DNA of 64,000 bases from Hyphomicrobiales bacterium. Its GTDB lineage: Bacteria; Pseudomonadota; Alphaproteobacteria; Rhizobiales; Beijerinckiaceae. The position numbers and the translations under genes were made by a program. The notes beneath the pieces were generated by a model. It searched no databases. It was not told where the DNA came from and saw only the letters and a program-made list of their open reading frames with translations. The stretch is from NCBI GenBank assembly GCA_017302635.1, contig JAFLCX010000001.1, positions 310,001-374,000 on the forward strand, read 5' to 3'. Positions within the stretch are counted from its first letter, which is position 1. Every line of letters begins with the position of its first letter. This document shows, in pieces, positions 17,067-25,141 of the stretch.

Positions 17067-17972
17067 TCAGCCCAGTTTCTTGAAGAACATCGTCGAGCGT
17101 CGACGATCCCTGGCGCGCAACGAGAAGCAATTGAGGCCACTATTCTCAAGTTTCCAAATCTTGCGGACGGCCGGAACTTGATAGAGGAAATGCGCGATCT
17201 GCCAATCCCGCACCTTGTCGTGGTCATAGACGTACATGCTTGGGTCGGTTTCGTCTGCGCGCGACTGCAGTTCATACCCAGCATCGGCGAAAATGCGGAT
17301 CACCTCTTCCGGCTGGCGCAAGACCCAATAGCTGAATTCGTCGAGTTGCACCCGGATCATCACCCCCAGTGTGGGGATGACACTGTGATTGATGCAGATG
17401 AGCCCGCCATCGGGCAGGATATTGCGGCAATCTCGTGCGAAACCGCCAAGATCCTTGCAGAACATGATCGCCGCTCGGGCAAAGATCATATCGTATTTCT
17501 TATCAACCGTCTCGTGAATGCGGTTGCTGTTGAAATTGAACTCATAGACATCGATGCCATGAGTCTTCCGAGCGTAGTCAAGTGTCGGCTTGTTGATCTC
17601 AGTCAGCGCGACAGTAGCGCCCAGCTTGGCGATTTCCATCATGAAATGACCGTTGCCCCCACTGATATCGAGGATCGAACGACCACTTAAATCGATCTTG
17701 TTGGGCTCAATATGCTGCCTAATGAAATCATGAGCGGTACCGATTGAGTATTCAATATGCCCCGGCTCGATGAAATAATCATACATCACGTCTTCGGAGT
17801 CGCCCGATTTCTTCATGAGCCGATTGGGCAAGAAAGTCAGCGCATATTTTTCTTTCTGAATCGGGTGCGCGGTTCCGCACTGATGGCAAAAATACCATTT
17901 GCGCTTGTAAGTATTGATTTCCGTCAGCGAGCCTGCGCCGCAACCCATACACTCAGACACAGTCAACCTCAT
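17067..17972 (-). CDS. Class I SAM-dependent methyltransferase with N-terminal zinc ribbon
   Basis: The protein of about 301 residues starts with a CMGC...CHQC four-cysteine ribbon, followed by a linker and a Rossmann-type methyltransferase domain with motif I ILDISGGNGHF and an acidic loop ALTEINKP. This architecture is common among methyltransferases of sugar and natural-product clusters. Its place between hisF/GT and wbpG suggests methylation of a sugar in the acetamidino-sugar pathway or of the finished chain. No strong Shine-Dalgarno sequence supports ATG 17972; starts at 18041 or 18047 would overlap the upstream gene. The acceptor is unknown. Confidence 0.75.
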   Translation of the reverse strand: MRLTVSECMGCGAGSLTEINTYKRKWYFCHQCGTAHPIQKEKYALTFLPNRLMKKSGDSEDVMYDYFIEPGHIEYSIGTAHDFIRQHIEPNKIDLSGRSILDISGGNGHFMMEIAKLGATVALTEINKPTLDYARKTHGIDVYEFNFNSNRIHETVDKKYDMIFARAAIMFCKDLGGFARDCRNILPDGGLICINHSVIPTLGVMIRVQLDEFSYWVLRQPEEVIRIFADAGYELQSRADETDPSMYVYDHDKVRDWQIAHFLYQVPAVRKIWKLENSGLNCFSLRARDRRRSTMFFKKLG

Positions 17973-18021
17973 TAGATCTGGCAAGCTGGAGACGATCTCC
18001 AGCTTGCGGGTGAAACGGCCC

Positions 18022-19554
18022 TCAGGCCGCCTGAATGGCATCCTCATAAAGCGCGATAAAGCGCTTCTGCTCCATTTCCCAATTCAACTCAGCGGCAGCC
18101 TTGCGAGCATTGGCCTTATAGCGGTCCACCAGCTCCGGCGTGAACCGGTTCACTGCATCGGCGATCGCCTCCGGCGTGACAGCAGAAATCGGCACACCAA
18201 GATCGTAGTGCTCCATGATACGACGCATGTCCGGCAGGTCGGCGACACACATGGCAAGCCCGGCCTGAATATACTCGAAGAACTTGTTGGGCAGTGCGTA
18301 GATGTTGTGTTTGGATGTCGATGGCGGCGTTGAAATTCCGATATCGGCCTGCGCGGCCGCCCGCACCAGTTCGACCATCGGCACTTCCGGGAGGATTTCA
18401 ACGCGGTCCCAGACGCCGGCCTCGATGATCGCCGCCTTGAGCGTGGGCATGAATTCGGGGCGGATCGGCCCGCGCATTTGGAAGACGAATTCTGGTCTCC
18501 AGAGCGGCACAGAGCGGATGCATTCCTCGAGACCGCGATCAAACGTGATGATCCCGTGGAAATAGACCCGCATGCGCCGGCGTGTCGGAACAGGTTCCGG
18601 CAGGTTGGCCACCCTGTTCGGAACATTCCGGATTTCGACAGGCACCCTCTCCACGCAGTGCAGCGCAGCCATGTCGCGCGCGATGCCGGCGGAGACGGCC
18701 GTGGTGATCGCAGCCTCGCGCAAACCGCGCGCCTCGATCGCGCGTACCATCGGCACCTTCGTTGTCAGGAAGTCCGGCTTGTAGCGATATTCCTCGACCG
18801 CATATTCATGGGTGTCGTAGGCAAAGCGCGCGTTGTTCTCTCGCGCAAGCTGCCGCGCCACCGGCAGCATGTGCCAGTCATTGGCCAGATAGAAATCGGC
18901 CTTGATGCCATGTGCAGCCTGATACATGCGGTAGATTTCCCACACATCCATGTAGTTGGCTTCGGCCTCGTCCGGGTCCATTGGCGGCGGCAAGGGCTGC
19001 AGCGCCAAATCCGGTTCGCTCAGCTTGGCAGGCCCGCCTGTCCCGGAGTCTTTCTTGTCGGCCGCAGATCTCGAGCTCTGGCGTATGTTGCGCAACAGGG
19101 CAACCACGCCGCGGATGGCCTCAATCAACCGCACAATCTTCCATTTCACAAACAGGAAGACGCGCACGACGAGCGTCAAAATCTTGAAAAAGAGATGGAC
19201 GGCGGGTCGGAACAGGTGACGCTTCTCCGGGGGGATGAGAGCACGACCGAACTCGATGAGCCGCGTCCGCGGCCCGCGTCGCCGCATCGGAGCCGGGGTC
19301 GACGTTCCGGAGTCAGCGGGCGGCGTATCGACCGGCGACTGAGCGTCCTGAGCCGGCTGCATGACACTAGGTGCGTCGGCCTGAATAATGCGCCAGTCGG
19401 GCGCTGGCGATCGTGACGAGCCGACACCCACAGCGGTCACGGACCAGCCGGCATCATGGAAAGCCTGTCCTTGCCGTCGCACACGCGGGTCATCCGCAAT
19501 CGGTGACAGCGAGAGGATGACGATGGATTTCTTGCTCAAGGCAACGACCTGCAT
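18022..19554 (-). CDS. Glycosyltransferase, GT4-like (paralogue 3)
   Basis: At 510 residues this is the longest of the four related glycosyltransferases. It has SPIADDPRVRRQG, FYLANDWHMLPVARQL, YDTHEYAVEEY, VYFHGIITFDRGLEECI and NKFFEYIQAGLAMCV. An insertion at about residues 75-185 includes a strongly hydrophobic, basic-flanked stretch (FFKILTLVVRVFLFVKW) that could anchor it to the inner membrane, where repeat units are built. ATG 19554 was chosen; 19602 is also possible. It follows hisF after about 69 bp. Donor and linkage are not predictable from sequence. Confidence 0.8.
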   Translation of the reverse strand: MQVVALSKKSIVILSLSPIADDPRVRRQGQAFHDAGWSVTAVGVGSSRSPAPDWRIIQADAPSVMQPAQDAQSPVDTPPADSGTSTPAPMRRRGPRTRLIEFGRALIPPEKRHLFRPAVHLFFKILTLVVRVFLFVKWKIVRLIEAIRGVVALLRNIRQSSRSAADKKDSGTGGPAKLSEPDLALQPLPPPMDPDEAEANYMDVWEIYRMYQAAHGIKADFYLANDWHMLPVARQLARENNARFAYDTHEYAVEEYRYKPDFLTTKVPMVRAIEARGLREAAITTAVSAGIARDMAALHCVERVPVEIRNVPNRVANLPEPVPTRRRMRVYFHGIITFDRGLEECIRSVPLWRPEFVFQMRGPIRPEFMPTLKAAIIEAGVWDRVEILPEVPMVELVRAAAQADIGISTPPSTSKHNIYALPNKFFEYIQAGLAMCVADLPDMRRIMEHYDLGVPISAVTPEAIADAVNRFTPELVDRYKANARKAAAELNWEMEQKRFIALYEDAIQAA

Positions 19555-19623
19555 TGTAAGCAACAGAGGATGGAGCTCGCGCCCCAATTGTTGCGCGACC
19601 ATTCAATCAAGTCTTTCGCCGGG

Positions 19624-20436
19624 TCAAGCGTCTCGCGTGCCAAATGCGGCGTGAAGCTGCTCGTCCGTCGGGTAAGTAATGAGAACAGCGCGATGCGGAC
19701 CATTGAAGACAAACATCGAGCCCGCCGCGGCTGCGGCTGCACCCGCATCGGTCGCCTGTTTGAAATCAGCCGGGGTCCTTGCTCCGCCAAGCGCGATGAC
19801 CGGAACATCTACGGCGTCGGCAACACGTTTGATCAAGGCAAGATCATAGCCGTTCCCGACCCCTTCGCGATCAATGGCCTGAACGATGATTTCTCCCACG
19901 CCGCGCGCAGCAACTTTGCGCGCAAGATCTTCCGGCTTCATGCCCGTGCTTCGCTGGCCTGCCCCGACATAGCTCTTGTAACCACCCAAAAAGGATTTTC
20001 GGCAATCGAGACAGCCAATGACACTTTGAGCGCCGAACACGTTGGCAATACGCTCCGAAAGGTCAGGGACTTCAACGAGGGCTGAATTGAGAATGACCTT
20101 CTCGACCCCAAGCTCCAGGATGCGCGCGGCCTGCTCGTAGGTGCGAATGCCCCCGCCATAGGCAATCGGCATGAGGCTTTCGCTCACGATCTCCTCGATC
20201 AGCGCGAAATCGGGCTCGCGGCGCTCCGTTGTCGCCGTCATGTCGAGCAACGCGAGTTCATCGGCACCCTTGTCGTTGAAGATCTTCACCGCAACCCGTG
20301 GGTCGCCGACATATTTGGGGGCGCTGAATTGCTTTGGCTTGTGCAGCAATCCGCCCTTGAGCAACAGCACAGGGATCACACGCGGGCGGCGGCGAGGCAG
20401 GTTGAGAGGCGGCAATTCGTCTTCGTAAGCCGTCAT
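19624..20436 (-). CDS. hisF2: HisF-like cyclase subunit of the amidotransferase (HisF2)
   Basis: The 270-residue TIM-barrel protein is a HisF relative that, with HisH2, feeds ammonia to WbpG. Unlike true HisF (CLDV near residue 11) its first strand reads RVIPVLLLKGG, so the catalytic Asp11 is missing, while the strand carrying Asp130 remains (IGCLDCRKS). That change is known from the HisF2 group of sugar-amidation loci and argues against a role in histidine synthesis. DMTATTERREPDF, PIAYGGGIRT and VIALGGARTPADF are typical barrel phosphate-binding segments. ATG 20436 begins 7 bp after the hisH stop. Confidence 0.9.
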   Translation of the reverse strand: MTAYEDELPPLNLPRRRPRVIPVLLLKGGLLHKPKQFSAPKYVGDPRVAVKIFNDKGADELALLDMTATTERREPDFALIEEIVSESLMPIAYGGGIRTYEQAARILELGVEKVILNSALVEVPDLSERIANVFGAQSVIGCLDCRKSFLGGYKSYVGAGQRSTGMKPEDLARKVAARGVGEIIVQAIDREGVGNGYDLALIKRVADAVDVPVIALGGARTPADFKQATDAGAAAAAAGSMFVFNGPHRAVLITYPTDEQLHAAFGTRDA

Positions 20437-20443
20437 GATGTCC

Positions 20444-21058
20444 TCAGGGCTTCCAACGCGCGAAATTCTCGAGAAGGCGCATGCCGAAACGATGGCTTTT
20501 CTCCGGGTGGAACTGGAAGCCGACAATGTTGTCCCGCATGACACCGGCCGTGAAGCGCTCTTCGCCATATTGCGACTCCACCAAGACCTGATCGCGCCTC
20601 TCGGCCTTCAGCCAGAAGGAATTCGCGAAATAGAAGCGCGGCACGTCTCCAAGGTCTGACAAAACCGGGTGAGAACAGGTGGCTCTGACATAGTTCCATC
20701 CCATCTGTGGAACTTTGGAGCCATCTCGCGGACGAAAGCGCACGCATTGTCCGGCAATCCAGCCGAGCCCGGCTCCGTCGCCCTCCTCGCTGCCGGCGCC
20801 GAGCAACTGATGGCCGACACAGATGCCGAGCAGGGGCGTGCCACCTTTAAGCACCTTTTCGTCGAGAACCTCTCGAAGCCCTGAGGCTTCGAATTGCTTC
20901 GCACCATTCGAGAAGTGCCCGACACCCGGCAGCATGAGCCGGTCAGCCGAGCGCACTGCGTCGATGTCGCTGGCGACACGGGCCTGAACGCCGAGCCGGT
21001 GGAACATGTTGCGGATGGAGCCGAGATTGCCCATCCGATAGTCGATGATCGTGATCAT
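20444..21058 (-). CDS. hisH2: HisH-like glutamine amidotransferase subunit (HisH2)
   Basis: This 204-residue class I glutaminase releases ammonia from glutamine for WbpG through HisF2. It starts MITIIDYRMGNLGSI (a HisH hallmark), has PGVGHF, the nucleophile Cys80 in LLGICVGHQLL, and His184/Glu186 in FHPEKS. YFANSFW replaces the usual HisH YFVHSYY, as may be expected of a specialised paralogue. The ATG overlaps the asnB stop upstream as ATGA and the stop is 7 bp from hisF2, giving a tight translational chain. Ordinary histidine hisH would sit with hisA, hisB or hisF in a his operon, which is absent here. Confidence 0.92.
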   Translation of the reverse strand: MITIIDYRMGNLGSIRNMFHRLGVQARVASDIDAVRSADRLMLPGVGHFSNGAKQFEASGLREVLDEKVLKGGTPLLGICVGHQLLGAGSEEGDGAGLGWIAGQCVRFRPRDGSKVPQMGWNYVRATCSHPVLSDLGDVPRFYFANSFWLKAERRDQVLVESQYGEERFTAGVMRDNIVGFQFHPEKSHRFGMRLLENFARWKP

Positions 21059-23016
21059 GCTGGCGCTCCCTGGCTCCGCAACGGGCCAGCCGCCGCACCG
21101 GTGTTCAGTCCCGATTTCCAGGTGCCATCCTGCAGCATGGTCAACCATTCGCTCAGGCTGATCCAGATCCACAGCGACCAGGACAACTCCTCGCCTTGCT
21201 GGTGCCGGTCCCAGATCGCTTCCAAAGCTGCCCTGTCGTAGCCTTCGAGTGCTGTTGCAGGCCCGGCGAAAATCCGCTCATGCGCCCAATCCTTCAGGGC
21301 TCCCCTCAGCCATCGATCCTGCGGAGCCTGAAATCCGACCTTGTCGGCCCGCCACGCGACGGATTTCGGCAGATCAGTGTCGATCGCCTTGCGCAGAATC
21401 CATTTCTGCCAGCCATTCCGGATCAGAACATCCTCGGGCAAGGTCAGGCACCAATCGACGAACGCGTGATCGAGGAAAGGGAAGCGCGCCTCGACGCTGG
21501 AGCCCATCCCGTTCCTGTCCGAAACAACGAGCTGGTTGGGCATGGTCGCGTAAAGCAGGCCATTCGCCAGATAGTAGCGCAGATAATTGCCACCTGCCGG
21601 CGAGGGAACGCCCTCTTTGGGAATTTGCATCGGCTGTTCGAGCAAGGGCTCTCCGCGTGCGCGGCGCGCGCGGTTTTCCCAGGCAGTCTTCAGGTAGAAC
21701 TGGAAAGGCCTGCCGGCTTGCGGGCTGAAGCGCCGAACAGAATCGGCATATTTCGCCGCTTCGCGCCTGAGCCTGTGCGACATCAGCCAAGTGTTCCAGG
21801 CGAGTGCACCCCACTGGTTGGTGTTCATCCAGTCATTCTGCCGGATGGCGAAATAATACTGGTAACCGGCAAGGATTTCATCGGAACCCTGACCATCGAT
21901 CATGACCGTCAGCCCATCCCGCCGGGCTGCCCGATGAACAGCCCATTCGAGATAAGCCGAGGCCGACATCATCGGCGCTTCCTGATGCCAGTGCAGTTGC
22001 CGCGAGGTTGCGATCAGGTCCTCCGGCGTCGTGTGGGCTGCAATACCCTGAGTGCGGGTATGGCGAAGAACCTCGTCGATGTAATGCCCCTCATCAACGG
22101 TCGGGTCGTCATTGAACCGTGCCGAGACGGTGTGCAGCAGCTGACCGCGATGTCCACTCGCATCCCTTGCCATCAGCGCGACGAGGCTGGAGGAGTCAAG
22201 CCCACCGGAAAGGCACGCTCCCACCTTCACATCGGCGCGCAACCGCATGGCGACACTGCGCTGCAATCTCTCGCGAAACTCGTCGATCAGCGCACCGGTG
22301 CTCCGGCCGACTTGGCGTTCAGCCAGCTTGGGAGTCCAGTAACGCTCGTAGCGCCGGATCGAACCATCCGCTCCAACGATCATCGCATGGGCGGACTGGA
22401 ATCGCTCTATACCTGCGAACGGAGTCGAAGCGCTCCCGTAATCGGCGATCCCTTGCGTGTATTTGCCGATATGCGCCCAATCCGCCGCAACCGATACGTC
22501 CGGATGGGCAAACAGTGCTTTCATCTCAGAGGCGAAAGCAAGGGAGCCATCCGGCAATCGGGTAAAGTAAAGCGGCTTCTCGCCAAACCGGTCGCGCGCC
22601 AGCAGGGCTGTGCCGCTTCGGGAATCCCAGAGCGCGAAGGCAAACTGGCCGTTCAATCGCGAAAGACAGCTCTCCCCCCATGCCAGATAGGCAGCGAGGA
22701 GAACCTCCGTGTCGCTTCCGGAGCGAAAAACATGGCCGAGAGCCTGCAATTCCGCCCTGAGTTCGATGAAATTGTAGATTTCGCCGTTGAAGACGATCCG
22801 GATTTGTCCGTCAGCGCCTGCCATGGGCTGAGCACCCAGTGGAGAGATATCCTGGATCGACAACCTGCGGAACCCAAGCCCGATATGGTTGTCGCCCTCC
22901 TGGTGGTGCCAGAGACCTTCGTCATCCGGGCCACGATGCACGAGGCGATCGCGCATCGCGCGCAGAATACCTGCCTCAACCGGGCGAGGACCAAAAACCG
23001 CTACGAAACCGCACAT
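21055..23016 (-). CDS. asnB: Asparagine synthetase (glutamine-hydrolysing) homologue, copy 2
   Basis: The 653-residue enzyme has Cys2 exposed by MCGFVAVFG, the glutaminase motifs HRGPDDEG and NGEIYNF, and SGGLDSSS in the synthetase domain. It is more distant from the copies at 9606 and 34563 than those are from each other, with the synthetase site segment DGQGSDEILAGYQYYF. It probably amidates a carboxylated sugar (inference). An in-frame GTG precedes the ATG at 23016, but Cys2 requires the ATG. It overlaps hisH2 by 4 bp and follows a wzt ATPase, so amidation, amidino synthesis and export genes are co-transcribed. Confidence 0.9.
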   Translation of the reverse strand: MCGFVAVFGPRPVEAGILRAMRDRLVHRGPDDEGLWHHQEGDNHIGLGFRRLSIQDISPLGAQPMAGADGQIRIVFNGEIYNFIELRAELQALGHVFRSGSDTEVLLAAYLAWGESCLSRLNGQFAFALWDSRSGTALLARDRFGEKPLYFTRLPDGSLAFASEMKALFAHPDVSVAADWAHIGKYTQGIADYGSASTPFAGIERFQSAHAMIVGADGSIRRYERYWTPKLAERQVGRSTGALIDEFRERLQRSVAMRLRADVKVGACLSGGLDSSSLVALMARDASGHRGQLLHTVSARFNDDPTVDEGHYIDEVLRHTRTQGIAAHTTPEDLIATSRQLHWHQEAPMMSASAYLEWAVHRAARRDGLTVMIDGQGSDEILAGYQYYFAIRQNDWMNTNQWGALAWNTWLMSHRLRREAAKYADSVRRFSPQAGRPFQFYLKTAWENRARRARGEPLLEQPMQIPKEGVPSPAGGNYLRYYLANGLLYATMPNQLVVSDRNGMGSSVEARFPFLDHAFVDWCLTLPEDVLIRNGWQKWILRKAIDTDLPKSVAWRADKVGFQAPQDRWLRGALKDWAHERIFAGPATALEGYDRAALEAIWDRHQQGEELSWSLWIWISLSEWLTMLQDGTWKSGLNTGAAAGPLRSQGAPA

Positions 23017-23082
23017 CACCCAACCTCACGTTTCGCAACGGAGCGGCAGACCCGCACGGCGGACAGAGCCGGAGGCGATATC

Positions 23083-24492
23083 TCAACCCATGCCATGAAT
23101 GCGCACTCTCGCGGGGGCAGAGTCCCCTTGGTGAACCCACCCGTCAAGATGGAGCTTCGGCGGATCGGATTCGTTGGAGGGCGCATAATTCAAAGAGCCG
23201 CATTGCGACCAAAGATCGTAACGGGCTTCTTCGGATTGCTCCGGGAACGCGGCATCCTCCACAAGAAGCGAGACAACATAATGGCCAACGCCGAGCAGGA
23301 TCTGCGTGATTTCGCCGTCAATGACCGCTTTGCCGTCCTTCTCGAAATCGACATCCACAAGACCGGATGCACGTGCGAGTCGTTCGCCCGAAAGTGTGTA
23401 GATCAGAAGGGACAACCGCAAATGTTTCCGGCCCGGATTTTCGGACACTAGATCAGCTGAAATCTGGATTCGATCACCGACCTCAAGGCCCCGCTCCTGA
23501 TTGTCCGCCAGCGAAAATCGGACGCCGGAAATGCTGAGGCCGGGCGCCCCGACGAGGCGGCGTGTCGCGCTGTCTGTCGCTCCATCGGGGACAACGGGCT
23601 GGCAATTGCCTGCAACGGGTTCGGCGGCGAGAACGTGCTCCCGGACGAAATCAGTGCGCAAACTCACCGGCAAGGAAAAAGGTCCTGCATTGTCGACAGC
23701 CTCCGCCCGCACGCCGGCACCAGCCTGCGCGAGCGTCTCCATTTCCTGCTCATATTCGGCCAGAACCGGCTTGGCGGGACCATCCCGGTGTATACGGCCA
23801 TCCCGAAGCCAGATGACCCGTTCACAAAACATCTCGATGGTCACGGCCGAGTGTGACACGAGGATCATCGTGCATCCGCTGCCGATCAGTTTTTTCATCC
23901 TGTCTGCGGATTTGGCAGCAAAATAGCCGTCTCCAGCTCCCAGAATTTCGTCGATCAGCAGGATATCCGGGCGGAAAGCGGTCGCGACTGCAAATTGCGT
24001 TCGCGACTGCATGCCCAGCGAATAGGTGCTGTAGGGCTGATCGAGATATTTGCCGAGTTCGACGAAGCGGATCACGTCGTCCATCGCCGCCTGGTAGGCT
24101 TCTCCGTGCAAACCGAAATACTGCAAGGTCGCGTCGATGTTCTGGCGCCCGGTGAATTCAGGATGAAAACCGATGCCGGTCTGCATGAGCGCTTGCAGCG
24201 TGCCGTTCACTTCAACGGTGCCACGTGTCGGCGCAAGACTCCGCGTGATCAGCTTCAACAATGTGGTCTTGCCGGCGCCATTGCGCCCGATCAGCCCGAT
24301 GCGTTCACCACGCGCGAGCGTGAAGTTGATATCGTCCAGAGCGGTGAACTCCGGGATCGGCGGCTGACGCAGAAACGGCAGATCCCGCAAGCCCAGCTGG
24401 TGCGCCACCATCTGCCGCGCATCTGAAAACAGCTTGAATGTCTTGCCGACACCGTCGACGAGGATTGCAATATCTCTGGGGGCTTCAGTCAA
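23083..24492 (-). CDS. wzt: Polysaccharide export ATPase Wzt with C-terminal carbohydrate-binding domain, copy 1
   Basis: The 469-residue protein has an ABC ATPase domain (about 1-250) with Walker A GRNGAGKTT, signature YSLGMQSRTQF, Walker B ILLIDEILGAGD and the H-loop SHS. A beta-rich C-terminal domain (about 310-460) is the kind that binds the modified chain end in O-antigen ABC exporters. No wzm gene adjoins it, so it would have to pair with the duplicated Wzm. It differs clearly from the Wzt at 32162-33568, which implies two chain specificities. The start appears to be TTG at 24492, overlapping the upstream stop by 8 bp, with AAGGCGG as Shine-Dalgarno sequence. Confidence 0.88.
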   Translation of the reverse strand: MTEAPRDIAILVDGVGKTFKLFSDARQMVAHQLGLRDLPFLRQPPIPEFTALDDINFTLARGERIGLIGRNGAGKTTLLKLITRSLAPTRGTVEVNGTLQALMQTGIGFHPEFTGRQNIDATLQYFGLHGEAYQAAMDDVIRFVELGKYLDQPYSTYSLGMQSRTQFAVATAFRPDILLIDEILGAGDGYFAAKSADRMKKLIGSGCTMILVSHSAVTIEMFCERVIWLRDGRIHRDGPAKPVLAEYEQEMETLAQAGAGVRAEAVDNAGPFSLPVSLRTDFVREHVLAAEPVAGNCQPVVPDGATDSATRRLVGAPGLSISGVRFSLADNQERGLEVGDRIQISADLVSENPGRKHLRLSLLIYTLSGERLARASGLVDVDFEKDGKAVIDGEITQILLGVGHYVVSLLVEDAAFPEQSEEARYDLWSQCGSLNYAPSNESDPPKLHLDGWVHQGDSAPARVRIHGMG

Positions 24493-25141
24493 TGTCGAAT
24501 GCCGCCTTGCGGTTGATCAAGCGCGCCACAATCCCGGCGAACCAGCGGCGAGTGCCGCCATCGTCCGGCATGGCGCGCTCCGGATGCCACATGATGCCGG
24601 CCCAAGGCAACCTTCGGTGCGACGCGGCCTCCACACTGCCATCCGGGGCCAGTGCGATCGGGTTCAGTTCAGTGCTGAGGTCATCCGGCATCATTCCCAG
24701 ATTGTGGTAGGAATTGACCGAACGGATACCGTCCGCAAACGGACCCACCGTATGGGTGCTGGCAACATGGCCTTCGAGGTGACGCAATGTCCCGCCCAGA
24801 TGGACATTGAGAAACTGGAAGCCACGGCAGACGCCGAGCACCGGAATATGAAGGTCGGCCGCCCGGCCAAGGAGGGCTGCTTCCGTATCGTTTCGCTCCG
24901 GCGCGTGGCTTGTGCCGCCCGGCAGAACGGCATTTCCACCGGTCAGAATGATGAGATCGGGCGCCAGCACCTGAGCTTGATGGAGGGCTGTGCTGGCATC
25001 ATTGGCCGCGGCGAACCCGTCACAGCCAAGATCGGAGAGCAGCTTCATCCACGCCTGATCGAGCGCGTCCCGGCGCTCGCCGTAAGAGGCGACAACCTCC
25101 ACTCTCTGGGTCAGAAGCACGACGTTGCGTTCGCGGGTCAT
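24485..25141 (-). CDS. Class I glutamine amidotransferase (peptidase C26), Cj1417-like gamma-glutamyl-CDP-amidate hydrolase
   Basis: This 218-residue hydrolase has nucleophile Cys105 in GVCRGFQFLN, VNSYHN, and His186/Glu188 in WHPERAM, the pattern of gamma-glutamyl hydrolases of the PuuD group. In Campylobacter jejuni Cj1417 cleaves CDP-L-glutamine to cytidine diphosphoramidate and glutamate. The assignment here rests on context: its start overlaps the stop of a Cj1418-like glutamine kinase by one base (TGATG), and a LicC-type cytidylyltransferase lies further upstream in the same transcript. A general gamma-glutamyl amide hydrolase is the alternative. ATG 25141 was chosen for this coupling. 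Confidence 0.78.
   Translation of the reverse strand: MTRERNVVLLTQRVEVVASYGERRDALDQAWMKLLSDLGCDGFAAANDASTALHQAQVLAPDLIILTGGNAVLPGGTSHAPERNDTEAALLGRAADLHIPVLGVCRGFQFLNVHLGGTLRHLEGHVASTHTVGPFADGIRSVNSYHNLGMMPDDLSTELNPIALAPDGSVEAASHRRLPWAGIMWHPERAMPDDGGTRRWFAGIVARLINRKAAFDID

Noticed and set aside
21196..23451. 751-codon plus-strand open frame opposite asnB copy 2 and part of wzt
   Set aside because: It spans two real genes on the other strand, has no recognisable domain and an odd Arg/His-rich composition.
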